From Pseudomonadota bacterium (GTDB lineage Bacteria; Bdellovibrionota; UBA1018; CAIMNF01): DNA of 64,000 nucleotides. How positions within the stretch are numbered: the first letter of the stretch is position 1; the number at the start of each line of letters is the position of its first letter. Below the pieces are notes generated by a model. The model ran no database searches, had not been told where the DNA came from, and saw nothing but the letters and a program-made list of their open reading frames with translations. Position numbers and translations under genes: made by a program. Below are positions 44,737 through 53,345 of this stretch, piece by piece. The stretch covers positions 162,460 through 226,459 of the forward strand of contig JAIXOQ010000008.1 in the NCBI GenBank assembly GCA_027486675.1, given 5' to 3'.

Positions 44737-45484
44737 TGGTGTCTTGCTTTGCTTTTACGATCTGAAGCAAGCCTGTGAACGAAGCTAGTTTGCAAAGAGC
44801 GTAGCCTAGATCAATCTCAAACCATCTGACTGAAAACTTGGCTGATTGGGGTCTTGCGTGGTGGTTGTTTTGATAGCCCTCTCCGAAACAAAGCAAGGCG
44901 ACTGCCGTGTTGTTGGTCGATTTGTCGGCGACTTGATAATTTCTATAACCGCTATGGTGCCCAAAGGAATTCACCAGCCAGCCTTGAATTGGGTGGCTAG
45001 TCATACCTAAGTAATATCCAAGACCGATCAGATACTCTTGAGTAAGAAGCGCGATTGTTACACCAATTGCAATGTGTAGGGCATAAGGGAGTAGCCAGAG
45101 ACCGCGACGGTTCAAAGCACTGACGTCAAATTGAATGTCACTGACCACAGAAGTGTACTTCGGTCGATTGTTTTTAAGGCCTACCAGTGTGCGTTCGTAG
45201 GAAACGAGTTGGCCCCAGATCACACCAAAGACTCCGTACTTCGAAGGGCTGTGTGGATCTTGGTTAGTGTCAGAATAGGTGTGGTGCATGCGGTGCATAC
45301 AGATCCAGGCTTTAGGATCGATACCGGTGATGAGACTGCCGTACTTGCCAATGAAGCGGTATAGCCATGGGTGAAGCTTCACGGCGCCATGAGTGAGTCC
45401 GCGGTGGTAGAGGACCGAGATCGTGAACATGTTGAGCGCGTAGGTGAAGAGAAACACAGCAGCTGTAATCAGAAGAATCGTCAT
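44678..45484 (-). CDS. Membrane fatty-acid/acyl-CoA desaturase
   Basis: Di-iron, membrane-bound delta-9-type desaturase. The three His boxes are present: 'HRGLTH', 'HRMHHTY' and the third as 'GYQNNHHARPQ', where Gln takes the place of the usual His in HNNHH. Four hydrophobic segments are seen. The start is uncertain: ATG 45484 (268 residues) is likely, ATG 45502 possible; neither has an SD. A longer reading to 45631 would overlap the regulator and lacks support. Divergent from fabR and preceded by a matching palindrome, it is probably repressed by it. Confidence 0.9.
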   Translation of the reverse strand: MTILLITAAVFLFTYALNMFTISVLYHRGLTHGAVKLHPWLYRFIGKYGSLITGIDPKAWICMHRMHHTYSDTNQDPHSPSKYGVFGVIWGQLVSYERTLVGLKNNRPKYTSVVSDIQFDVSALNRRGLWLLPYALHIAIGVTIALLTQEYLIGLGYYLGMTSHPIQGWLVNSFGHHSGYRNYQVADKSTNNTAVALLCFGEGYQNNHHARPQSAKFSVRWFEIDLGYALCKLASFTGLLQIVKAKQDTTNAASMLFPTQNPGVQHPL

Positions 45485-45492
45485 AGTTTCTA

Positions 45493-45512
45493 CAGTATAC
45501 ATGTGTGCACTG
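45493..45512. promoter_or_regulatory. Probable FabR/DesT-type operator
   Basis: Inverted repeat CAGTATACATGTGTGCACTG: the half-sites CAGTnnACA and TGTnnACTG are exact mirror images around a 2-bp centre. It resembles the AGnnnACA..TGTnnnCT palindromes I recall for FabR/DesT regulators (memory, not checked). It lies between the desaturase start and the fabR-like gene, 8 bp before the desaturase ATG at 45484. Confidence 0.55.
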
Positions 45513-45610
45513 AAAAAAGAAATAAGATATTCTAAAAGTAGTTTAGTAGCTAAAAAAGTGAAAAATTCAGGTAACAGTTGTACTTTTGAACCAGGAGCCG
45601 CAGAAAACCC

Positions 45611-46237
45611 ATGCTCAATCGTGCAGAACAAAAACTAGCCACCCGCCGCAAGCTCATCGATGCAGCGCTCAGGCTTGGGGCCGAGCGCGGATTTGGAGCA
45701 GTTTCTTTGCGTGAGGTGGCCAAAGAGGCAGAAATCACTCCTACCGCATTCTATCGGCACTTCCACGATATGGAGGAGCTCAGCCTTGCACTGGTAGATG
45801 AGCTTGGGCTCAGTTTGCGTCAGCTCCTGCGCGACGCTCGGAAAAACTTTGATGGAAGCGGAAGCGCAGTTCGAGTGTCTGTGGAGTCCTTTGTGCGCTA
45901 CGTTAGCGAAAACCCGAATCTATTTAGGCTCCTTCAAGGTGAGCGCCAGGGTGCATCCAGTGCATTTCGGAAGGCGCTCTTCGCAGAAATCGGCCGCTTT
46001 GTAGAAGAAATGACGGACGATCTTGATCGGATCTCGATCGCCTTAAAGCAGCCGCTTCGCAATCCAAGTCTTGCCGCAGAAACCATAGTGGCCGTTGCGT
46101 TTACCATGGGTGGGGAGGCGATTGAGATGCCTCGGCATAGGCGCCCAGAGCTCGTTGAGCGCATCATTCAAGCAGTTAAGATCATCTTAAGGGGCTCTCT
46201 GCTCCCCGTGTCGAACCGAAAGCGGAAGACGCCTTAA
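45611..46237 (+). CDS. fabR: TetR-family repressor of FabR/DesT type
   Basis: The 208-residue product has the TetR HTH ('VSLREVAKEAEITPTAFYRH', about 34-53), followed by a stretch very like E. coli FabR ('DELGLSLRQLLRDARK', 'NPNLFRLLQGERQGASSAFR'). FabR and DesT sense the balance of saturated and unsaturated acyl chains and repress desaturase or fabA/fabB. Divergence from a desaturase gene fits DesT-like control. It converges on nadA, 4 nt apart. Whether it is orthologous to FabR or DesT cannot be told here. Confidence 0.88.
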   Translation: MLNRAEQKLATRRKLIDAALRLGAERGFGAVSLREVAKEAEITPTAFYRHFHDMEELSLALVDELGLSLRQLLRDARKNFDGSGSAVRVSVESFVRYVSENPNLFRLLQGERQGASSAFRKALFAEIGRFVEEMTDDLDRISIALKQPLRNPSLAAETIVAVAFTMGGEAIEMPRHRRPELVERIIQAVKIILRGSLLPVSNRKRKTP

Positions 46238-46241
46238 TGGG

Positions 46242-47174
46242 TTATGACCATTCCAGCATGCGAATGAGTGGGGCCTCGGCCCGCGACCTGAGGCTCTCTT
46301 CCAGCAGAATCTCGGGAGACTCTTCCTCTAGACATCGAACGACCTTTTCAAGTGTATTGAGCTTCATGAACGGGCAGTCATTGCAGGCACAGGCTTGATT
46401 GGGTGGGCTTGGAATAAATACCTTATTGGGCGAGGCACATTGCATCGCATGCAAAATGCCCGCTTCAGTTACCACGATAAACGCCTGGGAATGAGACTCC
46501 TTCGTGAACCGAAGTAATGCTGCAGTACTTCCTATGAAGTCCGCATGCCGTAGAATTTCTTCCTCGCATTCAGGGTGCGCAATCACGAGTGCCCCAGGGT
46601 TCTCAACTTTGAGTTGCACGAGCTTTCGTTCGCTAAAGGTTTCATGCACGATGCAGCTGCCGGGCCACAACGTCATCTTTCGTCCTGTTTGTTTCTCGAC
46701 CCACGCACCCAAGTTTTTGTCAGGCGCAAAGAGAATAGGGCGATCTTTTGGGACCCTTTCCACAATGCGTACCGCATTTGAGCTCGTACAGATCACGTCA
46801 CTTTGCGCCTTAATTGCCGCAGAGCAATTGATGTAGCTTACGACAAAATGATCTGGGTGATTTGTTTTAAAGTTTGCAAATCGATCGGGCGGGCAGCTGT
46901 CAGACAATGAGCATCCAGCACGCAGATCTGGCAGCAATACCTTTTTAGATGGATTTAAGATTTTTGCACCTTCTGCCATAAAGTGCACGCCCGCAAAGAC
47001 AATGATCTTGGCATCAGTCCCTTTTGCCGCGCGCGCAAGCTCTAAGCTATCGCCGACAAAATCTGCTGCATCTTGAATCGATGCTTCCTGATAGTAATGC
47101 GCCAAAAGCACTGCCTGCTTTTCTTGCTTCAGTTTCAAAAGTCGAGCGGAAAGCCTCAGGGAATCCATGCGCAT
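46242..47174 (-). CDS. nadA: Quinolinate synthase NadA
   Basis: NadA condenses iminoaspartate with dihydroxyacetone phosphate in NAD synthesis; it needs a [4Fe-4S] cluster. From ATG 47174 it is 310 residues. The three ligand cysteines sit in '[11 protein letters not shown]', '[11 protein letters not shown]' and '[12 protein letters not shown]'. The '[19 protein letters not shown]' motif near the start is typical. AAGG lies ahead of the ATG. A longer start at 47243 would overlap the divergent ATPase gene. nadB/nadC are not adjacent. Confidence 0.95.
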   Translation of the reverse strand: MRMDSLRLSARLLKLKQEKQAVLLAHYYQEASIQDAADFVGDSLELARAAKGTDAKIIVFAGVHFMAEGAKILNPSKKVLLPDLRAGCSLSDSCPPDRFANFKTNHPDHFVVSYINCSAAIKAQSDVICTSSNAVRIVERVPKDRPILFAPDKNLGAWVEKQTGRKMTLWPGSCIVHETFSERKLVQLKVENPGALVIAHPECEEEILRHADFIGSTAALLRFTKESHSQAFIVVTEAGILHAMQCASPNKVFIPSPPNQACACNDCPFMKLNTLEKVVRCLEEESPEILLEESLRSRAEAPLIRMLEWS

Positions 47175-47207
47175 AACCTTAACATCCTTTGTTACACTTC
47201 CACGTGT

Positions 47208-48068
47208 ATGCAGCTTCAAAATTTCCTGAATCGACGAATTCACCTCATTGCTGGAAAGGGTGGGGTGGGGCGCACCACCGTAGCGCGTTCCCTTGCAGTG
47301 ACCCTGAGCCAGGCAGGTCGGAAGACGCTGCTTGCTGAACTCGAGGGCGATCAGGATTGGGCATCACCGCTGGCTAGGCCTTTTGGCAGAGAGGGGTTTA
47401 AAAATAGCCCAGAACAAATTGCCGAGAATCTCTACGGGATGAATATCAGCGCGGAAGAGGGTCAGCGCTTATTCCTGAAAAGCTGGCTGAAGGTCCCGGG
47501 CGTCCCCGATGCCATTTTGTCTAACTCGGGAATCCGCTCTTTCTTAGACGGCGCACCAGCATTTAGGGAGATGGGTTGGTTCTATCAGCTTCTAGTGGAG
47601 TCTCGAAAAGATTATGGCGCAATTGTGATGGATCTACCTGCGACGGGCCACCTCATTGGACTAGCGAAACTTCCGGGTCTTCTGCTTGGAATCTCTTCGG
47701 TGGGACCCATTCCAGATTTATTCCGGGAAGGGCAAAGTATCATTTATGACAAAGAAACAAGTGGTGCCTGGATCGTAACACTGCCTGAGGTCTTGCCCGC
47801 AACAGAAGCGCTCGAACTTGTGCATGAGCTTGAAGGACTCAACGTCCCTGTGCAGGGAATTTTAGTGAATCGTGCGCCCACGCTTCCCAAGCCGAAAAGT
47901 TCACTTTCCGAAGCCTGGCTGCAGAGCACGATTTTTCAAGAACTTCAGTCCGAATACAGCGCGATCGAATTTTTAAAGCAATCCAGCCATTCTGTTTTTT
48001 TACTCCCCAACCTAACGGAGTCGGGTCCGCTGCAGCGTTTGTTTCAGGAGGCTGTGCATGCTTCTTGA
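47208..48068 (+). CDS. Get3/ArsA-like ATPase, subunit 1 (P-loop Lys replaced by Arg)
   Basis: The 286-residue protein belongs to the deviant-Walker A ATPases of the ArsA/Get3 family. The P-loop reads GKGGVGRTT (about 15-23): the signature lysine is kept but the phosphate-binding lysine is Arg. Switch II-like '[18 protein letters not shown]' is present. It overlaps the second ATPase by 11 nt. Such pairs occur in Actinobacteria and Deltaproteobacteria (the mycobacterial Rv3679/Rv3680 pair is one example). ATP binding by this subunit alone is doubtful; it probably forms a heterodimer. Start ATG 47208 is chosen just before the P-loop; an earlier start would run into nadA. Confidence 0.85.
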   Translation: MQLQNFLNRRIHLIAGKGGVGRTTVARSLAVTLSQAGRKTLLAELEGDQDWASPLARPFGREGFKNSPEQIAENLYGMNISAEEGQRLFLKSWLKVPGVPDAILSNSGIRSFLDGAPAFREMGWFYQLLVESRKDYGAIVMDLPATGHLIGLAKLPGLLLGISSVGPIPDLFREGQSIIYDKETSGAWIVTLPEVLPATEALELVHELEGLNVPVQGILVNRAPTLPKPKSSLSEAWLQSTIFQELQSEYSAIEFLKQSSHSVFLLPNLTESGPLQRLFQEAVHAS

Positions 48069-49110
48069 TTCTTTGATGAATAAAAAGTGCATCCTGATTG
48101 CCGGAGCCGGTGGTGTTGGAAAAACAACAACTGCGGCGGCGGTAGCTGTGGCTCTCACTCGTCGGGGAAAGCGTGTGCTTGCCCTCACGATCGATCCTTC
48201 GCTGAGGCTCGCTCAGGCCCTAGGTGTTGATTACCAGTCAAAGGATCCGACCCATCTTACGAAAGAAGCGCTGATTCAGCTTGGGCTCAGTGAAGACGCG
48301 GCACTCAGTGCGGCGATCCTGCATCCAAAAGCCATCGTTGAAGCGGTCCTAGAGAACTCTGTTCCCAAAGACACCGCGGATCGAATTCGCGCAACGCTGA
48401 TGTATAAAAATTTATCTGAAATGATTAGCGGTCTTCAGGAGTATGCCGCTTACGAGTGGGTTACCCGTCTGATAGATCAAGGCGCATACGACTGTATTGT
48501 CTTAGATACGCCCCCGGCAGCAAACGCAAAGGATTTCTTTAAGGTTCCTGAACGCATCACCCGTCTGATGGAGAGTCGTGTTTTCCAACTGTTTACACCT
48601 GAAAGAAAAGGTTGGTTTGGGCGTTTGCTCGATTTTGGTTGGGTCGAACGTTTTTTAGGTCAAAGGGTGTTTCAGGAAAGTCGCACCTTTTTTGCGGCAT
48701 TTGGTTTATTGCGCGATCACATCTTAAAAAGATGCCAAAAATTAGAGCGATTTTTCAAGGAGGATCAGGTCGCAGTCGTTGTGGTCTCTGCACCCACTGA
48801 GGCTGCTTGGCGTGACTTTGAAGGCTTAGAAAGGTTTCTCGCCTCTCATCAGATTGTCATCTTCGGCGCGATACTCAATCAAGTGCATGAGCTCACAGCG
48901 ATCCCATCCGAAGCGCCAGGCCCTGAATGGGGTGCCATCCTGGATAGAAAAGTGCTTAGTTTTTTAGCCAGAGCGCGCAATGATGCGGTGTTCGTTGAGC
49001 AGATGAGGGGGCGGGTGCCGGATTCGCGGCTTCAAACACTTCCACACCTCTTTGAGGCTGAACCCATGAAAAAGTTAGCGTTATTGTCGACCCTGCTCGA
49101 TAAGTCTTAA
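48058..49110 (+). CDS. Get3/ArsA-like ATPase, subunit 2 (signature Lys replaced by Ala)
   Basis: The 350-residue partner has P-loop GAGGVGKTTT (about 16-25): the canonical P-loop lysine is kept, the signature lysine is Ala. Switch I 'LTIDPSLRLAQALG' and switch II 'VLDTPPAANAKDFF' are typical of the type lacking the signature lysine. AGGAGG lies 6 nt before ATG 48058. The two subunits together carry exactly one of each lysine, arguing for one composite active site across the heterodimer. Substrate unknown. Confidence 0.87.
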   Translation: MLLDSLMNKKCILIAGAGGVGKTTTAAAVAVALTRRGKRVLALTIDPSLRLAQALGVDYQSKDPTHLTKEALIQLGLSEDAALSAAILHPKAIVEAVLENSVPKDTADRIRATLMYKNLSEMISGLQEYAAYEWVTRLIDQGAYDCIVLDTPPAANAKDFFKVPERITRLMESRVFQLFTPERKGWFGRLLDFGWVERFLGQRVFQESRTFFAAFGLLRDHILKRCQKLERFFKEDQVAVVVVSAPTEAAWRDFEGLERFLASHQIVIFGAILNQVHELTAIPSEAPGPEWGAILDRKVLSFLARARNDAVFVEQMRGRVPDSRLQTLPHLFEAEPMKKLALLSTLLDKS

Positions 49111-49133
49111 AGTTTGTTTTATCGTTCATCTTT

Positions 49134-50114
49134 ATGCAGGCCGCTCTCCCCCTTCTCACTCTTGAACAACGCCACCTGAGTCAAGATGGCTCAGAGAAAA
49201 TGCTTTGGCGCCTTCAGGATCAAAACACGGTCGAGTCTGTGCTACTTCCGCGTCAGTTGAAGGCTCGAAAGGGCATTGAATCTTGGGATAGCTTAGTGGA
49301 TCTGAATCAAGATCGAATGACAGCTTGCATCTCAAGCCAGGTTGGCTGTGCGATGGGCTGCGTCTTCTGTTTGACTGCTCAACAGAAGTTGACCCGGCAT
49401 CTCACAGCGGAAGAGATCGTCGAACAAGTGCGCCAAATGCAGGCCTTAAAACATGTGACAAACATCGTATTTATGGGCATGGGTGAACCTCTCCACAATC
49501 TTTCGCAACTCATTCCAGCACTTCGGATCTTGCGTCATTCGAAGGAGTTTTTCTTTTCTCGCAGAAAGATTTTGGTGAGTACCAGTGGATATGTGCCGGG
49601 GATTTTAGCTTTGTCTGAAGCGGAGCCGGTCCGCCTTGCTATTTCCCTAAACGCTACCGAAGATACTTTGCGTTCTCAGATCATGCCGATCAACCGGCGG
49701 TTTCCAATTGCCGTTCTGATGGATGCCGCTCAGGCCTACGCTAGAGCCTCTAGAATGAAAGTGATGCTCGAGTACGTGTTGCTGCTGGGTGTGAACGATA
49801 CGCCCGCAGATTCAGATCGCCTGATCGAGTTAACAAAGGGTTGGCCCGCGCAAGTGAACTTGATTCCGTACAACACCTTCCCGGGTAGCTCGTATCAGCG
49901 CCCAAGCCCGACTCAAGTAAAGACCTTTCAGCACTCCTTGGTGTCTCGTGGGCTCACAGCGACTGTACGTTACTCGGGAGGGGATGATGTGCTTGCAGCC
50001 TGTGGGCAGTTAAAGAGCGCAGTCAGAGAAGAGTCCCCAGCCGATCCAAGGCCAATTGCAGTGGTAGCGGCCAATAGTTGGGATTCGCTAGAACCCCAAA
50101 CTGATAGACCGTAG
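49134..50114 (+). CDS. rlmN: RlmN/Cfr-family radical SAM methyltransferase lacking the N-terminal domain
   Basis: RlmN methylates C2 of A2503 in 23S rRNA and A37 in tRNA. The 326-residue product has the radical SAM motif Cys72-x3-Cys76-x2-Cys79, the mechanistic Cys65 and Cys290 ('DDVLAACGQL'), and GEPL at 117-120. E. coli RlmN has about 384 residues; the first roughly 60, a helix-hairpin-helix-like substrate-binding domain, are absent, and the frame upstream is closed at 49101-49103. A short insert (about 40-60) precedes the cysteine core. The 3' end overlaps the convergent gene by 92 nt. Activity is likely, target specificity uncertain. Confidence 0.85.
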   Translation: MQAALPLLTLEQRHLSQDGSEKMLWRLQDQNTVESVLLPRQLKARKGIESWDSLVDLNQDRMTACISSQVGCAMGCVFCLTAQQKLTRHLTAEEIVEQVRQMQALKHVTNIVFMGMGEPLHNLSQLIPALRILRHSKEFFFSRRKILVSTSGYVPGILALSEAEPVRLAISLNATEDTLRSQIMPINRRFPIAVLMDAAQAYARASRMKVMLEYVLLLGVNDTPADSDRLIELTKGWPAQVNLIPYNTFPGSSYQRPSPTQVKTFQHSLVSRGLTATVRYSGGDDVLAACGQLKSAVREESPADPRPIAVVAANSWDSLEPQTDRP

Positions 50115-50874
50115 TTTCAATACCCGATTCGGCGACGGAGTTAAATATAGCGGTATACATGTGTGCTTCCTCTGGTGTGGCTCCTCGAGCCAAAAAGAAA
50201 CTCCGATATGGATCCCATGAGTTAAGATCTGGATCTCCATTTTCGCGTAGAGTGCGAATTTTTGATGCGAGCGATCTCAGCCTTGATGAATGTTGACTTA
50301 GATTTGTTTCACTTCTAACGCGAAAAGATGCATGAGCTTGCTCGATCGGGAGCAGCGAGAAAGGGTATCTCTGTCCTTCTCTAAAGGGTTGAAGATGAGC
50401 GGCCATCCATGGAATGCCTGGCTGTTTCGCCTGAAGCACCATGATTACCTTTCTTAAGATTTCTCCTGAGCTTCTCAAGCTCCCTGATCTGTTTGTGACT
50501 CTGGTGACCTCAATGCCAAATAGTTCGGGTGTGGCGAAGTGAATCTCTCCCGCTGCCAGGTAAGGACCTGTGTCGCCAGTAAACTGTATTATTCTATTCA
50601 CGATGCTTCTATGAGATGCCAGATACTTTGCGGGGGCCTTTCCTTGGATCTCCGGGACACGCGCAGAGATCCAAACGACGTGTCTGTGGTCAATCACGTA
50701 GATGTAGACATTTTCTTTAGGAATGAATTTTCGGTCGAGTACGACTCCTGAGCTTCTGAGCTCGACATTTGCTACGTCAGGGCCGGGTGAGTAGCTTGTA
50801 TCTACATAGACGGTGCAAGCATCCAGTGCCGCATGTGAGTAGTGCTGGAGCAAAAGGTACAGAACAATCGACAT
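50023..50874 (-). CDS. Secreted protein of unknown function
   Basis: The 283-residue product has a weak N-terminal signal peptide (about 1-18) and no recognised domain. It is mixed alpha/beta with a C-terminal hydrophobic end. Its last 92 nt overlap the end of rlmN on the other strand. No family found by eye. Confidence 0.6.
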   Translation of the reverse strand: MSIVLYLLLQHYSHAALDACTVYVDTSYSPGPDVANVELRSSGVVLDRKFIPKENVYIYVIDHRHVVWISARVPEIQGKAPAKYLASHRSIVNRIIQFTGDTGPYLAAGEIHFATPELFGIEVTRVTNRSGSLRSSGEILRKVIMVLQAKQPGIPWMAAHLQPFREGQRYPFSLLPIEQAHASFRVRSETNLSQHSSRLRSLASKIRTLRENGDPDLNSWDPYRSFFLARGATPEEAHMYTAIFNSVAESGIETTVYQFGVLANPNYWPLPLQLALDRLGTLL

Positions 50875-50990
50875 ACCAGCCCCTTCTCTGAACTATCTCC
50901 CCCAAAAAGGCCAGCCATTATCTAAACTAATTGAAAGTTATTAAGAAAGGTTATTAGCAGACTGTTCCGTTTTGGATGTAGTCTTTGTTT

Positions 50991-51074
50991 AATTTCAGAT
51001 GACCTGGGAGTGTTGATACCTCTACCTCCCCCAATCCCAACCTGAGGGTCTATGTTCTCAGGTCATCTGGAATT
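50991..51074. repeat. Long inverted repeat downstream of ppx/gppA
   Basis: The arms 50991-51006 and 51059-51074 are complementary over 16 positions with one T-G pair. The 52-nt interior contains a 6-bp hairpin CCTGAG/CTCAGG that reuses part of the right arm, so the two pairings exclude each other. There is no U-tract after the stem on either strand, so a simple intrinsic terminator is unlikely. The right arm overlaps the stop codon of the minus-strand ppx/gppA gene. The rest of the gap 50875-51072 holds nothing else I recognise. Confidence 0.7.
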
Positions 51075-52608
51075 ATTTCCATCCCACCTTAAGCGTTCTT
51101 CCAAAAACCTTCTCAAATAGTTGTTTTTTTTGTTCCACCCTCAGCATCTCAAGTTCCGGAGATCGTTTGGACTTAAGACGGATCAACACCTCTTTCCGTT
51201 TTACGGAGATGGATTTGATACGGATTTCTGATTGGTGACTTCGGTCGAGCGCATCCGCGACATGAAGTATGGAAAGAAGTTTTAAAAAATCCTTTCGTGC
51301 AGTGCCTGGCGGTAGCTCGATATTCTTTCGTTCAAAGACTTTCTCATCCCGGTGCCACCGAACCAGGGCCGTCATGAGCATCTGATCTTCTGGGGTCACG
51401 CTGGGGAAGATTGCATGTTTGACGATGTAAGCCCCATGTTCCGCATGTTGCGAGGGACTAATGGATTCACCGGCATCATGCAGGAGAGCTGCCGCCTCAA
51501 GGATGCTCTTTCGCGAAGGGGGCAGCTTGTGGAGTGAGCGGGTTGCTTCAAAAAGGGCCGCGGCATTCGCTGCCACGGCCTCAGAATGCATTTCATTTTT
51601 TGCCCAACCCTTTGCACGAGCTCGAATCATTTCTAGATCGATTGCATCGGACTTAAATCGCTTTTTAGAGATCCTCTCTAACTCCTGTAATAAGATCCCA
51701 TCTCTTAAAGAGTAGTCCGTGGTGCGCACCTCTTTTGCGCCCAGTGCATTTTGAAACTCCTCCATCAAAAGGCCGCCCGCTAAAATTAAATCGACACGTT
51801 TTGGGTCCATTCCCTTCATGGATAGGAGTTGGTCGATTGATTTTTTAGACATCTCGCGAACAACGCGGGTCAGGTCCTTTTTTATAAATTGGCCATTAGA
51901 GGTTTCAGATTTTGAAATCACGCGGGCTAGCGCCATTGCAGTACCGCTCGAAGCCAAAAGGAATTTCGGTTTGGGCCAGGCTTCACTCATCGCTTTTCCG
52001 TAAATGAGGGCACGGCAATACTTACGGACTTCCTCGACGGGGTCTGCAGCCCCTTTCTTTCGTAGGGGAGGGGAGCCCTTCAGAAAGACTTGCTGGATGC
52101 GTGCAACACCAAGATTAAAACTGGTGGACGCGATGATCCTTTGGTTCTGCACCAGCGTGACTTCAGCACTCCCGCCTCCGATATCAATCAGCCCAAAACA
52201 TCCTCGAAGAGGTAGGCCCGGTTGATGCCATAAGATTCCTTTGGCAATGAGGCGCGCTTCTTCTTCGCCCGACATGACCGCAAGCGAAATGCCAGTCTTC
52301 GTTTTCACCAGAGAAATGAATGAGGCTGCATCAGACGCATCTCTGAGTGCAGACGTGCCGAATGCAATGATTTGATCTACGTGAAGGTCTTTTGCTGTGC
52401 GAACGAACGAATCGAGCGTATCGATCGTTCTGCGAATCGCATCAGGGCAGAGACGCCCCTTGGTAAAGACTTCCTGTCCCAAACGAACCATCACTTTTTC
52501 GCGATAGAGCCGTCTGTGTTTAGGAAGTAGATCCCTCTGTGGAGTGACCTCATGAACATCGAAACGAACCGAATTCGTCCCGAGGTCAATGATGCCAATG
52601 CGAATCAT
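51073..52608 (-). CDS. Ppx/GppA exopolyphosphatase with HD domain
   Basis: The 511-residue enzyme belongs to the ASKHA fold: 'IGIIDLGTNSVRFDVHEV' (3-20) is the phosphate-binding loop, 'GEEEARLIAKG' and 'GLIDIGGGSAEVTLV' are the conserved second loop. The C-terminal part (about 340-510) is an HD domain ('AALLHDAGESISPSQHAEHG'). It hydrolyses polyphosphate and/or pppGpp; which cannot be told. It overlaps the basic 48-residue gene by ATGA and lies at the end of the mazG-coaE operon. Confidence 0.92.
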   Translation of the reverse strand: MIRIGIIDLGTNSVRFDVHEVTPQRDLLPKHRRLYREKVMVRLGQEVFTKGRLCPDAIRRTIDTLDSFVRTAKDLHVDQIIAFGTSALRDASDAASFISLVKTKTGISLAVMSGEEEARLIAKGILWHQPGLPLRGCFGLIDIGGGSAEVTLVQNQRIIASTSFNLGVARIQQVFLKGSPPLRKKGAADPVEEVRKYCRALIYGKAMSEAWPKPKFLLASSGTAMALARVISKSETSNGQFIKKDLTRVVREMSKKSIDQLLSMKGMDPKRVDLILAGGLLMEEFQNALGAKEVRTTDYSLRDGILLQELERISKKRFKSDAIDLEMIRARAKGWAKNEMHSEAVAANAAALFEATRSLHKLPPSRKSILEAAALLHDAGESISPSQHAEHGAYIVKHAIFPSVTPEDQMLMTALVRWHRDEKVFERKNIELPPGTARKDFLKLLSILHVADALDRSHQSEIRIKSISVKRKEVLIRLKSKRSPELEMLRVEQKKQLFEKVFGRTLKVGWK

Positions 52609-52751
52609 TTGGATCGATTCAGTTTTTTCAGCTTTGCTGTGGTGCTGCGCTTGCGTGCAATCTTATGACTCTGTGGTTTTGGGTCCTTCAGATGCGCAGC
52701 CTTTTTATCACGAGCCATTTTTTTTCGTTTAATTCCAAGACGAGTTGCCAT
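52605..52751 (-). CDS. 48-residue, highly basic protein
   Basis: An open frame of 49 codons encodes a 48-residue protein with about 20 Lys/Arg and few acidic residues. It begins MATRLGIKRKKMARDK and is followed by a Pro/Gln/Ser stretch and more KR clusters. It lies 9 nt after coaE and overlaps ppx/gppA by ATGA, in the same direction, so it is probably a coupled operon gene rather than chance. No SD is visible. Nucleic-acid or polyphosphate binding is a reasonable guess from charge. No family recognised. Confidence 0.7.
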   Translation of the reverse strand: MATRLGIKRKKMARDKKAAHLKDPKPQSHKIARKRSTTAKLKKLNRSK

Positions 52752-52760
52752 AGCGAAACG

Positions 52761-53345
52761 CTAGCATTTGGATGCAATGGCTTCCAAGACTTTTACGCAC
52801 TCTTCTTCAAGTGCCTTTAAGTCGGCATCGTTACGGATCAAATAGGTAGCGTGTCCTGCTCTCTGAGCGTCTGAGATCTGGGCATCTACAATTGCTTGAG
52901 CACTTGCTGGGTCACATCCGTCGCGCTCTATAATTCTGGCCACGCGGGTTGCTTCATTTGCTGTCACAACAATCAGGGCATCAAAGTCTCTTGCTCGCCC
53001 AGCTTCAATGAGTAGCGCTGCTTCATAGACGACAAAAGGAGCGTCCTTGTTTTCGAGGACGAGCTTAGCAAGTTCTTTTTGGCTTTCCACTCGGATCATA
53101 GGATGAAGGATCGCTTCAAGATCCCTCTTGGCCGCGGGGTCGCTCACAATGATCTGTCGTAGCGCCTTTCGGTCTAAGGTCCCAAATCGTTTTTGGATCA
53201 ATGGCGCGGCAGCGCCCCCTTCTTGTCCTAAAGATCTCGCAAACGCATCTGCATCCAGCCCCGGAATGCCGTGCTTGAGAAACAGGCGGGCCACACAGGA
53301 TTTGCCGCTTCCAATACCTCCGGTGAGTCCGATGATCCTAGACAT
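52761..53345 (-). CDS. coaE: Dephospho-CoA kinase
   Basis: CoaE phosphorylates dephospho-CoA in the last step of CoA synthesis. The 194-residue product begins with P-loop 'GLTGGIGSGKS' (6-16) and has the CoaE lid and 'LDADAFAR' (about 30-37). Length is normal. It overlaps mazG by 8 nt and is followed by the basic small gene. Confidence 0.96.
   Translation of the reverse strand: MSRIIGLTGGIGSGKSCVARLFLKHGIPGLDADAFARSLGQEGGAAAPLIQKRFGTLDRKALRQIIVSDPAAKRDLEAILHPMIRVESQKELAKLVLENKDAPFVVYEAALLIEAGRARDFDALIVVTANEATRVARIIERDGCDPASAQAIVDAQISDAQRAGHATYLIRNDADLKALEEECVKVLEAIASKC

Noticed and set aside
45485..45631. N-terminal extension of the desaturase to 45631
   Set aside because: It would overlap the divergent fabR gene and the operator; the extra residues are not family-like.
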